From NCBI GenBank assembly GCA_038503065.1, contig JBCAMK010000016.1, forward strand, positions 1,668,789 to 1,732,788: DNA of 64,000 nucleotides. The letters are read 5' to 3'. The position numbers and the translations under genes were made by a program. The first letter of the stretch is position 1. The number at the start of each line of letters is the position of its first letter. This stretch comes from Paragyromitra xinjiangensis. Taxonomy: Eukaryota; Ascomycota; Pezizomycetes; Pezizales; Discinaceae. Below the pieces are notes generated by a model. It did no database searches. It saw only the letters and a program-made list of their open reading frames with translations, and was not told the origin of the DNA. Positions 36,927 through 48,507 of this stretch are shown here, piece after piece.

Positions 36927-37780
36927 AGGACGGACAGAATATCTACAAAACTACGAAGAAGGTCAGCATGAGGATGTATCCCGTGCACTTGATGCTGCGA
37001 TACAATCCACATCGACCGTTGAGGCTGCTATTCTGAGCTCCTTCGATATAGATTTCAATTTATTGAAACGTGTTATTGCTGAACGAGGATTAAGTGTTAG
37101 CTTTCCCCGTGTTCAGTACAATGTCATCGCGCCACCCGTCAACCTCGATCCAGTCGCTCGCCTGAGGGGTGTGCAACGTTTTTTGGTCCCCCGTGCTCGT
37201 ATCCCGACCGACATGTCTACGAATATTGTCGATGATGTCTAGATTTCTAGATTTCTATCAACAATCACGGTTTACCGGAGGACCGCTAGAACGGAGAAGC
37301 AGGATCGCGGTTTATCGCTGCGGTAGGTGGTGATCTTTCATTCCCCCCTTCCATTTGGAGACTGTAACATATCTTCCCTCTCCACCTTTTTAGATTATGC
37401 GGATGTGTGGGCAATGTTCTTGCTAACGTTTCTTCGGAGAAGCAGCTCTTTACGTTAATTCCCAAAACATTAATATTCGTTGTCCCGTCTACGGAATCCT
37501 CTGCGATGGCTCATCTTTTCGATTCTTCCGTTTCAATCAGAAACAAGGCCCATGCGTTGTAATGGGCGTTTTCATATTTTTCCAACGTGGACCCCATCCG
37601 CTGCCGGTGCTGAGGCTTGCTGACCTCCAATCTAATAGTAATCTTGAGTTCTGGCGCACCGCTAGAGTCATCGCTGAAGCTATATTCTACATCCTCCTTC
37701 TTGGCTATCGACACTCGTTGAGTGCCTACTGCGAGAAATTCGTGGCGGATGGGAAAATACCAACTATCATGTCAGAGTAG
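36927..37780 (+). pseudogene. Relic of an unrecognised protein gene
   Basis: Two segments look protein-like but do not form a gene. The first (about 36925-37242) starts right after a cctcag and reads IGRTEYLQNYEEGQ through LLKRVIAERGL to a stop. The second (about 37426-37780) reads LYVNSQNINIRCPVYGILCDGSSFRFFRF, then ARVIAEAIFYILLLGY, and ends at a stop. No start codon with a sensible N-terminus was found, and stops separate the pieces. The GILCDGSSFRFFRF block resembles a strand pair seen in some large uncharacterised fungal proteins, but I cannot name the family. It is likely a decayed gene or internal exons of an unresolved one. Confidence 0.4.
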
Positions 37781-37903
37781 GTTGACACTCTTGGTTACGC
37801 GTCGCAGGCTCTTTCGAAAGCTGTTGAGGCGGGGAGAACTCATTCTGCGGGAATGTTCTGAAAAAGAAGGTTCTGCAGTGTGAAATTACTAACCTTAGCA
37901 GGT

Positions 37904-38200
37904 TTAGCTAAGCAATCTGTGACCTGCAGATCGAGCGACGATCACGGCAAGGGTTTGGTTGAAAATACAAGCTTTTAGCAGACAGGGGATATGAGACATT
38001 AAAGATCCAATGTCCGTCGATCTGATGAAAGCAGTTGGAATAACAGCGAGTGGGAGCCATGAAACGTTGTCCAAGTTGAAGGCATCGAGGGAATCAGAAA
38101 CCGAGGGCTGCAGCACACCACTGGAACGAGTGACGGATTGTGAAGACCGCTGCTCACCAAGAGCCATAAATATAATCAGCAAGAGCGGTAACACTTGCAT
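37904..38200 (-). CDS. Possible small secreted protein
   Basis: From an internal Met (38200) the frame reads 98 aa with a hydrophobic start (MQVLPLLLIIFMALG), then a Ser-rich stretch and a few cysteines (HIPCLLKAC). The signal-peptide-like start is the only support. It lies divergent from the WW-domain gene. It could be chance. Confidence 0.25.
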   Translation of the reverse strand: MQVLPLLLIIFMALGEQRSSQSVTRSSGVLQPSVSDSLDAFNLDNVSWLPLAVIPTAFIRSTDIGSLMSHIPCLLKACIFNQTLAVIVARSAGHRLLS

Positions 38201-38264
38201 TCTGCAATGGAGGAATCTGTCGGGTATCACGGATCTTCCAGCCAATTCTCGAAGGAATAACGGC

Positions 38265-38797
38265 AAACCCTAACCCTCGTCGTACCTGTACCACGTGGGC
38301 GTCGATTGGTGAAACACCAACTCTCTGGCGTACGTAACGTCAGTCCATGGATTTGCCTATCGCAGCGCTTGAATGCTGCACAGAGCGCCACTTTTGCTCT
38401 GCTGGATGTTTGCTGTGATACAGCGCCAAACTATCAGCCTTAATGGGGTCTTCAGCTGTCTTCCCCTCCTCTGTACCTTCTGTACCTTCCCCTCTCCTCT
38501 GTCCCCACCCTCCTCCCCCCACTATGGCTGTGTCCCATCCCGTGACGCCCAATGCTTGTTTTCTCTGTTCTATTCTATGCGTTCCAGAGCCCCTCATTCA
38601 CCTTCCCTTGATGCTTGCTTCCTCCACCCCCTGATCATCTTCATCCATTTTACCACTTCTATCCTTCCTTGCAAATCTAGGTCTCTGAACACCTTCATCT
38701 TGCCCGGTCGTAATTCTCTTTATCAAGAGTTTTTATCATCACCATCACCATCACATCCCCTGCACTACTCCCCCTCTTCTCCCCTCTCCTTCTCGCC
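38265..38797 (+). promoter_or_regulatory. Promoter and 5' leader of the WW-domain gene
   Basis: A double telomere-type motif (38265-38277) lies about 520 nt before the ATG. A strongly pyrimidine-rich leader (about 38455-38525 and 38750-38795, runs of ccctcctc) directly precedes it. CT-rich leaders are typical of strongly transcribed genes in filamentous fungi. No clear TATA element was seen. Confidence 0.45.
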
Positions 38798-41700
38798 ATG
38801 ATCTACACCGATCAACAGTATCAACAGCAACAGCCACAAAACTATGGAGCACCACCGCTGGCTGCTACTCAGCCCAACATGCCTCTACCCCCAGCGGTAC
38901 CGCAGGGATGGGCCGCTCACTGGGATCAGGCACAGCAAAAGTATTACTTCCATAATACTTTGACGGGAGCAGTGACATGGGAGCATCGTGAGTTCTGATT
39001 TACTTGTGTAATCCCTTTTCTCAATATTTCATTTCATTTATTTTTACATTTGTGTTGGCTCTCGTGGATCATGGCTTGGGTCTAACCATATTATCCCGCT
39101 GTGTCCATGTCCACGTGTATGCCTGTGTTTGTCACGTGGTAGCTTCATTTCTTACCGTTTCCGTGGTTTTATCAATGCTTGCCTTCTTTTCCGTTCAAGC
39201 CCGAGTGCATTATCTAATATCATGGAAATCTACCAGCACAGCCAAACCACATACCGACACCCCCGGTGGGCTCCAATGCAATGTATCCTCAGCAGCAGCA
39301 ACAACACCCTGGAATGGGCTCCCAGCAAGGCCAATATCAATATCAGCAACAACAGAACCCCCAGAATAACCAGCAGTTCCCCGATCAGCAGCGGCGGTCA
39401 ATGAGCCAGACCCCTCCGGTGAATACGCAACAGAATGTCCAGTATAGTGCGTATGATCAAACACCTGTCTCTCCTCTCGGTATAGCTCGCAAGGCCGTTG
39501 GTTCGAGATCTGCTGCGGCAACACCTCATCCGGTTGGGTATGCCGAGGTCGCCGGCAGCGAACCATCACCTTCGTCAACACCTCATATCCAACCAGCGGT
39601 CGAAAGCGGTCTCATGCTCTCCTCCGAACGGGAAGATGAGCCCAAAATGTCGGCAAACTTTACTAGCTTCTCCGAAGAGGATCGGATGTTCATGGATATC
39701 CATGTATCGAATGGTTTGGATGCACCGGCGCCATCCATGTCCTCTACGACGACGGATATCACTCGCATCCCGGCCTCATCGCCATCTCCGCAATTGACAT
39801 CGAATCCTCAGGTTGCGTACAGGCAGCATCCTACCCAAGGGATATCGCCTATCAATACGCTGTCGCACTCAAAGTCTCTTTCTATATCGTCAGCTAGATC
39901 TATGAACCCAGGGACCCCCGTTCAACGAGGGGCAAGTGTAGGCACTGTGTATTATGACAATATGAGCCAGAATCCTGTTGCGCGTCCCAATACTGTGAAC
40001 CCTGGACAGCAACATATTGTGCAGCATCGACAAACGATGCCACTGATGTATGCCAGCCAACAGACCGCATCACCGGTGTCGAAGATAGGTCCGTCATTTA
40101 CATTACCACCGCACCAGAAGTTGACTATGAAGTCAACCATCGCCCCCAGAGGGAACTCCGGGTCGAATTCATTCATTAATCCAGCTGGTAAAAAGTCGAT
40201 AGGTGATTCCACTTCGGTTGCCGCTGGTGCCTCACAGGCTGCTGCAGGCTTTAGTGTGATCGCAAAGGCCAGCGCACGGGCTGCTAAAAAGGTTTTCGAG
40301 GACCCAGGGAAATTCTTGATTCCAAAGAAGGAGTCGAAGAGTCAACAAAAGGCGCCTCGGCCGTCCCAACAACACCAATTTCAATACGAACAACAGCCGC
40401 AGCAGCAGCAAGGCATGACACAATCTACGATGCTTACTGGTAGGAGTGGGCAAGGGACTGTTTCTGGGGGGACGCGTGGAGGAATTAGCGCGCCAATGAT
40501 GGCCGGTATGATTGGCGTAGCCCGTCTAGCTGCTAGTATGGACGACAGCGGAGTAGGCAGGGGTCTTTTGATGGTTGCGGCGCCAGTAGCCCAAGCAATG
40601 GCGAGGGGTGGAAGGGAGGCGGGTCGTGCGAGAGGGAGAGGAGTAGTACGGGGACGAGTTCGGACGCGGGGACAGGGGCGGGGACGGGGCACCATGGTCG
40701 TACAGACCCAGGCGACCGCTGAAGTATCAATGGATACGTACCAACAACAAGTTTCGAGCATGCATGCTGACTTTGGCCCAATATCTCCGCCACAGGCTAA
40801 CCAAGTTCCCGGTCGTGGCCGCGCTACCCCCGGCTTAGCTAGAGGGGGGATGACCGTAAGAGGTGTAGTTGGAGTTCATCCGAGGGGTGGAAGGGGAACG
40901 ATGGTAACTGGTAGAGGGGGGGTTGTGGGGCTAGCTGCTAGAGGCAGGGGCACAGTGCAGGCTAATACTGGTCCAACTCCTGTCGGTCGTGGGGTTGGCC
41001 ATGCTCACATTAATCAAATTAGTGATCATGTTTATTCCGTGGGACACGGGTATGCGCAACCTCTTGTTGAGAGTGGGGTACATGTTTCGCCTGTTGGGCG
41101 TGGAACGGGGCAATCTCATCCCGGCCGTGGAGCTCATATGTCTCCCATCGGCCGTGGGGCTGGTCACGCTCATCCCGTTGGCCGCGGGGCTGGCCGTGGG
41201 ACTGGACAATTTCATGCCGGACATGAAGTTCATCATTCTATCCCTACAGGCCATGGATCTGGGCAATCTTCTGTTGGGCATGACGCTTATGTCTCTGATA
41301 TCGGAGGCGATTTCGGTCCTCCCCTAGGCCGCGGATCCGGAAATTCATCTATTGAACATAGTGTTCATCATGTTCCTCCTGCTGGACGTGGAGTTGGCCA
41401 GTCTTCTGTTAGTCGTGGGGCTCATCATGCGTCTCCCATCGGCCGCGGAGCCAGCCATGTTCATCCTGCCGGCCGCGGGACTGGGCAATCTCATATCGGG
41501 CATGGGGGTGATCATGCTCCTTCTTCTGGGCGAGGATCTGGTCAATCTCCCGTCCAACATGGCGTTAGTCATACTCCTCCTGTAGGCCGTGGATCGGGTC
41601 AGTCTTTTGTTGGGCATGAAGCACATCCTTTTGACATTGGGGGTGATTTCGGTCCTCCTGTAGGTCGTGGATCTGGACACTCTTCTGTTGCACGTGGGGC

Positions 41701-43780
41701 CCATCACGCTTCTCCCATCGGTCGCGGATCTGGTCAATCTCCTGGCGGACATGCTGCTTCTCATCTTGAGCATGAAAGTGATCACACTCTTCCGGCAGGT
41801 CGAGGATCTGGACTTCATCATACTTCTCCCACCGGCCGTGGAGCTCATCATGCGTCTCCCATTGGTCGCGGATCTAGCCAAGCTCCTGTTGGACACGGGC
41901 CTCATCAACCTTCCTCTGTCGGGCATGGACCCCACAGCGCCTCTCATATTGGGCAAGGGGGTGGTCACCACCCTCCTATCGGTCGTGGGACTGGACATCC
42001 TCCTGCCGGACATGAAACCCAACATATTCCTCCTGCTGGTCGTGGGACTAGTCTTTCTCCCGTTGGGAATGGAGCCCATCAAACCCATCCTGCCGGCCGT
42101 GGGGCTGGACAATCTTCACTTGAGCATGGAACTCATCATGTTACTCCTGCCGGGCGTGGAGCTGGACCCTCTTCCATCGGGCATGGAGTCCATCATGCCC
42201 ATCCGGTTGGCCGGGGGACTGGACAATCCTCCGTTGGGCGCGGAACCGCACCCTCTCCAGTTGGTCGTGGAACTCCTTATCCCCATCCCGCAGGCCGCGG
42301 ATTCGGACCTTCCCCAATTGGCCGGGGAGCTGGATCTTCTCCGGTGGGGCGTGGAGGTGGGCCCTCACCAGCCAGTCGTGGAGCCAAGCCCCCTTCGGTT
42401 GGCCGTGGGGTTAGCCCAATGCAAAACCAACAGTTTGGCCAACAAGGATCGCAGACACTTCTACAGGGCATACAACTCACCGCGCGAATAGTAGCTTCGG
42501 GTCAGAACGGGCAGCAGGCAGCAATGAAACAGAGGCAGCAAGATGCACAAGAACAGCGCAGGGAAGCAGCAGAGAATCGACATGAACAACAGATGCAATT
42601 ACAGGAACAGAGAATGGAAAGACAGGAGGAGCGACAAGAACAAAACCAGCAGCAAGTGCAACAGGCAGAAGCGCAACAGACAGAAGTGCAACAAGTAGAG
42701 GAACAACAGCAACTCCAAGCAGAACAAGTAATTGTGCAAGAGGAGTTTATATATACCGAGGAAACAATTACGGTGCAGGAGAGTGTTATAGCAGAACAAA
42801 ACGCAGGGCAGCAAGGAGTTAGTGAGCAAGGTGCTGCCGGGGAGCAAAGTACAACGCAACAAACCGCAGAAGGGCAAGGTGTAGGGGAGCTTGGCACAGG
42901 AGAGCAAAGTACTGGGCAGCAAGGTGCAGGGGAGCAGGGTGTAGGCGAGCAAGGGGTGGTGGAGCAAAGTCTAGGAGAACAAGGCGCAGGAAACCAAGGC
43001 ACAGGAGAGCAAACTGCTGTGGAAGAGCAAGGCCTTGTGGAAGAGTATGTGTATACGGAGGAAGTAGTTTACGCAGAAGCAGAAACAGTATATACAGAGC
43101 AAGCGACCACACAAGGACAAGAGCAGTATGTCCAGGATCCTGCGACCTCCATGGACTCCACGGCTGCCAACGAAACTGGTGCAGATCCAGGATATGAAGA
43201 TCCTAGTACATATGGGGATCCTTCTGGTTACGAGGGTACTGCTGCTTACGAAGGTACTGTTTATGAAGGTACTACTGGCTACGAAGATACCGGAGCATTT
43301 GAGGACCCTGGTGCGGAGTATGGCACTGAGGAATATACTGGAGGCGAATTATATGCTGGTGTTGAAGAGTATAGTACGGAGGAGTACAGTACTGGAGGGG
43401 CTGTGTACGATGGCGAAGCGTACCCTACCGAGGGCGGGTATGCTGATGAGCAATATGTCGGTGAGGGGGAATATGCTGTCGAGGGGGAATATGTTGTCGA
43501 GGGACAATACGCTGCTGAGGGAGGATATGCTGGGGAAGAGTATAATGTTGAGGAGTATGGTGTAGAGGAATATGGCGTTGAAGAGTATGCCGGAGAATAT
43601 GGTGCTGAGGAATATGGTACTGAGGAATATGGCGCTGAAGGGGGATACGCTGAAGGGGGATACGTCGAAGAAGGTTATGGCGAAGAAGAGTATGCCGTTG
43701 AGGAATACGGAACTGAGCAATATGTAGCCGAAGAAAGCACCTACAATAATTCTGGCGATTGTGGGGGCATGGAGGAATAG
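38798..43780 (+). CDS. WW-domain protein with giant low-complexity repeats
   Basis: Two exons (38798-38987 and 39237-43780, intron 249 nt) give 4734 nt and 1577 aa. The splice completes a WW domain (about residues 30-64): Trp38, Tyr49-Tyr50, Trp61 and Pro64, the proline supplied by exon 2. WW domains bind proline-rich or phospho-Ser/Pro ligands. After it come a Gln-rich stretch, a Ser/Thr/Pro-rich linker, an Ala-rich helix with a Lys tail (GASQAAAGFSVIAKASARAAKK) and an RGG/GRG-rich basic segment. Then come about 480 residues of GRG..GHG..HH repeats, a Gln/Glu-rich probable coiled coil and a Tyr/Glu/Gly tail of EEYG-type repeats. There are no catalytic motifs. The charge changes from basic (middle) to strongly acidic (end). 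Condensate formation or RNA binding is a reasonable inference from RGG/GH content. The start ATG follows the CT-rich leader. Confidence 0.85.
40980..42415 (+). repeat. Gly/His/Arg repeat tract within the WW-domain gene
   Basis: Roughly 30 imperfect units alternate GRG(T/A/S)G(Q/H)S with GHG.HH(A/T)(S/P)P(I/V/A)GRG across about residues 645-1123. The unit is about 16-20 codons. Codon usage varies between units, so the tract is old rather than freshly expanded. Long open frames in other phases here are by-products of the repeat. Confidence 0.8.
43150..43760 (+). repeat. Tyr/Glu/Gly repeat tract within the WW-domain gene
   Basis: It codes for about 200 residues of short repeats such as YEGT, EEYG, GGYAE and VEEYG (about residues 1368-1570). 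Tyr recurs about every 4-8 residues and is surrounded by Glu and Gly. Confidence 0.8.
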
Positions 43781-44877
43781 TTGGATGACTTATATGGGTG
43801 TCTAATTTTGGAACGTGGAGTTACATATACGGGGGTTGAGCATTCTTAGGATCTTATGTTATTCGTCTAGTTCCCCGACTATTGCCTCAGGCTAGGTTTT
43901 TTGTGAAATTAATGATTAGCTTGCATTTTTCAAGTAGCGAATTTGTTTTAACAGTTTTTATTTTGACCACGCGCTGCGGGGAGGGATTTAGGTGTTTAAA
44001 ATATACGAGACCCATCACAAGTATCCCGTATTAACCCTCTCAATCGTACCAGGTGACGATACAATATACATGAGTTGAAGTCATGGGAAATGTGTAGCAC
44101 CAGCATACGCGCGTCATCTATATTTAAACTCGAATTTGTTGAAGATTGACTCCTCGGTCAGTTGAGTCTCCCTGTTGTAATATTGGGGCACGTAGGGAGG
44201 AATAGAAGACTTGATTGCTTGCTTGCCTGGTAGAGGTGGGCATACGGCCCCTATCTAAATAGCTCTCTCGGGTGCCCGTGTGCTCGGGTACCTGTCTCTC
44301 AATCATTTCCGACTCCGAAGGGCCAAGCCCCGTATTAGGAAGCATCTCCAACACTCCCGTATTGAGGCATGATGAGTGATAAATCATGAAGCGACTGACC
44401 TGCAATAATGTTGCTCCACGAACATAGATCTATATCTTCTACGAGAAGCAGCTCACTAAAAATTGCTGTCATGTCACAGAACAAATTATGTATGCCTCCG
44501 GGGATCTCCACAAAAAGCGTTCATCAATCATTGACCACAAAGGGTATATTTGGGGCGGGGCGGTAGGGTTAGGGGAGTTCGAACATTTCATTCCCCTTAC
44601 GAATAATAGATCTAGCTGATGCTAATAGGATGAAGATTGGGTACTCCCCGGCTTGTTGGTAGTCTCTTGGTACCCTCCAGAATATAACCCTTAAAATTAC
44701 GGGGTAATTTGTAGAATATGTCGCAGCCTGGGAGTGAGATTTATTAAAGTATTCATTCACTTAAAGAAAAGGTTACTGGAGGAAACAAGAAAGACTCAAA
44801 ACTCATCCAGTCTATAAGCTCAGAAATATCCTTCGATCAACCATCTAAAATGCAGTACTCCATTCACAGATTCCCCA
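43781..44877. other. Intergenic, no gene seen
   Basis: This is the 3' flank of the WW gene and of the convergent minus-strand membrane-protein gene. No domain or RNA was recognised. Confidence 0.45.
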
Positions 44878-47140
44878 TCACTCAACCTTCACCTTTCTTC
44901 TCCCCCTCGCCCCCAAAAACCCATACTTCTTACTTAAATCAATCCTCTTCACCTCGCTCGACATAAACGCCGCCGACACCACCGCCAATTCCAAATGGTC
45001 TCCCCTCGTTTCCTCAATCCTCACAAACGTCATCAAAGTCTCCCTTGCCTCAATTCCTGCGCACGTATTCTCAACCCCGCCCACCCCCGGATCCGTACCT
45101 AAACATAGCGCGCCATACTGTGGCACCGTGCTCCATGCTTTTATCACCCCTCCCTTACGATACTGCCACACCGAGCCTAGTAGCGCAATAAGACCATGAA
45201 TAACCAGAACTACGGCACTAGCAATCCCAACAATAGATAACGACCGGTATCCGTATACAAGGCGGTAGACCATCACCGGAGGGTACTTGTAGCCTGTATA
45301 GTCGAGCATCGCTTCTGGGATCAGGTCCGCCGGGTAGTTTTCAACCTTGCCGGACCGGATGAACAGCCGCGGAATATACGAGGTTGAGTATTGCGAGTCG
45401 GACGCCTGCATACGCAGGAGTATGGTGATGAATGCACCGCCGATGACAGTCTCTAGAATCCCAGCTTCAATACCACCAGATGGGACTGGTTCCCACACTG
45501 GTGCTCCGGTATGGGTGTTAGAGTTGAGTAGTTCTGTCGCCCAGGCTTTCAAATACGCGTTGTCTGTCGGCCCCAATGAAGAGCGTGGGGGGTACGTTAC
45601 GTTCGGCGTTTGGATAGGTGATGAATCGTTCGCCGCGTCAGGGACATCTTCGTGGATCTGGTCGAGCCAGTTCTCGTGATAGAGGAGAGTACGTGGCGAC
45701 ACATATTTTGTAGACACACCATCGAAATAGGCCAGGTAGCCATGAAACTGCGCCTGCTCTGCTGAAAATCGTTGATTTGCCGAAACTGCAGTTACGGATT
45801 TCAACACCGTCGATGTAGTACAGACCGTCAGTAGCTCCTCAGATATCCCTGGGATGTGATCTTCCTCGAATACAAATACAATGGAGTCAGTGAATTTGGG
45901 GCTGGTTGCCGTTCGCCCGCCTTCCGTCATCCAGAACCGTGGGCGTGCTATATCCATGTCTTGGTCCGGCATATAGTCAACTATGTATAGTAGGTCCCGA
46001 TTGCTTTGCAACCCCCCTTCATCTGTGTCTTTGCTGACGGCGGAGTAGCACCACTCTGAACTATTCCCATTGGCTCCAGTATCGCAGGACTGTTTTTGTC
46101 TCCTCCGACATACAGTTTGTGCTTCTATCCCGGTCAGATTTGCGACAAACTGAGCTTTCGAACCATTATTCTTCGACACTGGCTCATAATCCTCTAGCAG
46201 CGTAGACGTGGTAATCACATCCCACAGGTTAACCCCCGAGAAGCTTGTTCCTCCCTCCCAATCAGCACCGACAACGAGAGGCCGATCCCATGTAGTCGTA
46301 GTATTAACAGTTGTCGGCACCCCGTCCTCACTGAACTGATGAGTCTCATCGGTATGGGAACTATCCTTCACCACTTTCAGAAACCACGCATGCGACCAGT
46401 ACTGTGGCGGCGGCGCTGAGTTAAATGGATTCGCCGGGTACTCCCCACCCCCCAACCGTGGATCAATGAGAATATACGGATAACACACCGGATACCTCGT
46501 AACGCCTGTGTCAGACTTGAGCTCTGTTGAAGTGACGTTATAGTAGTGCTGTGACTCGTAGAACTAATTTAACTGTGGTATCATTAACACAGCGCTTGCC
46601 GGGCCGACTACCGCACACAGAAGACACCCTAGAAACATGAATGCCACCAGGAACAAGACATTTTTCCGCCGCCGTCGCTCTTTCTGGATATGCTGCTTTC
46701 CTTGACGGGAGAGGCCGCTGATACCGTACATTATAGCCGCAGTAAACTCCTTGGAGATTATGAAGTTGAGGTTCCCGAGCGATTGTTCAGCACCTAGCAG
46801 CCCAAGTAGAGTGCCACCGCCGATTAAGCACCCCTGAATCCACTGCCGCGTGATATTAACAAGGCCAGCCATTACTGTGATTTCGTGGGCCTTGGCAGCT
46901 ATCTGCAGCACGTCGAGGATGTTTTCTGTCTCTTGCGGAGTCCTGCCGATCTCGGTGCCAATGACGTATTTGGAAAGGTTTAGAGAGAGTAGCACTGCTG
47001 TTGTGACGCAGGGTATCATTGTCCAGAAGTGCCAGGGTATTACCGAAGAAGCATTTTTGGCAATAATGAGCTTCTTGGCTTCTCCAGTGGAAGAGGTTGG
47101 GATTGGCTTGATATCTACGGCTATTGTGGGTCCTGGTGGG
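44878..47140 (-). pseudogene. Large membrane protein interrupted by an in-frame TAG
   Basis: One reading frame runs from about 47140 to 44878 and is broken by a single TAG at 46564-46566. The upstream part (Met at 47019 within an open stretch) has hydrophobic segments MIPCVTTAVLLSLNL, GCLIGGGTLLGLLG and VLFLVAFMFLGCLLCAVVGPASAVLMIP. The part after the stop continues in the same frame for about 560 residues with an ectodomain carrying several N-x-S/T sites, then a C-terminal TM helix (SIVGIASAVVLVIHGLIALLGSVW). Together these would give a protein of roughly 700 aa, of the uncharacterised fungal multi-TM ectodomain type. A first exon probably lies near 47175-47309. The TAG may be a nonsense mutation, or lie in a 48-nt intron (GTAGTC..AATTAG) that is an exact multiple of three. 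I favour a mutation because the residues on both sides look coding. Confidence 0.6.
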
Positions 47141-47309
47141 GGAGGTTGAAGTTAGCTTGAGAGGTTAGAAGAGACAGGAAGATGACCTTTGCGGCTCCAG
47201 GGCCACCCCGAACCACGGTCTGAAGTCTGGATTTCAATCGCTGAGCGAGACTTCTGCAGGAAAGGATTACGCATGTTGCTAGGGAAGTAGTTAATTTAGC
47301 CCAGATCAA

Positions 47310-48507
47310 CGGTAAAAAGAGCGGGAAACTGCTGATGATTGGTGTAGACAGTAGAAGTAAGGGTTAACCTCAGGAAAGCTTTACATAGCGGTCAAATACT
47401 TAAAGAGGCTTTAGATAATTGTGTTAGCAAAAAGGGATATCTATAGCAAAAAGGATCGAGCATACATGTAAGAACTCCACCCAGCACTAAGACTTTTGAG
47501 TTCCAGCAAGGGTGGTAAGTCCCTAGCTGTTAGTTATCTCTAATATGTCCTTAAGGTTTACCGTTACTCAGCCCTGTTGTGGGACGTGACACAAAAGCCC
47601 CAGATATGAAAAAGCAATGTAATCTACTAACTATAACCACCCCTCCTAAAACTATCTATAAAGTATCCTTCGCTGCCTAGAGGCTTAGTTTCACTACACT
47701 CAAAAAGCAATGCAATATGAAGATTCATGAGCGAATCACTTACACGCTGTGACAAATACACGTAGGGCTTGCAGTTAGAGTTATCTCCACCAATGTATTA
47801 TCCCACGTGTGTAGCGAGTGGGGCTATGTACTCTACATATATCCAACGCCGGTATCGTTCTTTGTGCAATAAAGTGTTTCTACGCGCGGCCCCACGGTAC
47901 TAACCGCCTGCCACGTTTAGTTAGGCGGAATGGCCCGCAGCACTGCCATCCAAATCAGGATAATATCTACCTAGTACCTATTTGAAGCTCAACCTAACTA
48001 CCCTTCGGGTACCTTTATTTATGTGTCGTTCACAGGCCCTTTCGGGCATTATTTAAACTTGAGCACTATTGGGAGACCTATTCAGGGGTTTATTCAAACA
48101 ATACTTAGAAGCCTAGAGAATGGCTAGCAGGCCGAGTGAGCGAAAGGAAAGCTGGATTAGGCTCTTAAATAAACATGAACTGTTAGTAAATTAAGGAGTA
48201 ATGTACTTAGAAGCTCCCTAGGCATGAAGAATTATCACGGAATGAAATAGCTCAAGTGGTTGGATTGTACATACTAAAGGATTTACAAATCACTTAATTT
48301 ATGGTGGTCCAATGAACAAATGAATGATTTACAAATCATTTCCTCGCAACAAAACTCCATTGCAACAGAATCTTAGTTATTGACATTTGGTCTCAGCGGG
48401 CTACTATACCCCGAGCTAGCCAGTTGCAGCCGGCAGTCCGTCGACTACGCTGGATTAATGTCGTCCATGAGGGCTCTGATACAGAGCGTGAAGCTCTTTA
48501 GCTTATG
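47310..48507. other. Intergenic, no gene seen
   Basis: About 1.2 kb with no readable gene. A short direct repeat (atgatttacaaatca-type, near 48278-48340) is present. Confidence 0.4.

Noticed and set aside
37904..38266. CFEM-type secreted protein
   Set aside because: A signal-like start and a PCLLKAC motif were seen, but far fewer than eight cysteines are present and no further exon supplied them.
41345..42491. Long antisense and shifted frames of 255 and 274 codons
   Set aside because: They are by-products of the Gly/His/Arg coding repeat of the WW-domain gene, with repetitive, biologically implausible composition.
46564..46620. 48-nt intron removing the TAG in the membrane-protein gene
   Set aside because: GTAGTC..AATTAG is possible and in phase, but it would delete the coding-looking GPASAVLMIP block. 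Kept only as an alternative.
21761..47140. 752-aa protein and broken minus-strand membrane protein as recent duplicates
   Set aside because: They share layout (TM segments, glycosylated ectodomain, C-terminal TM) but no convincing shared sequence blocks by eye.
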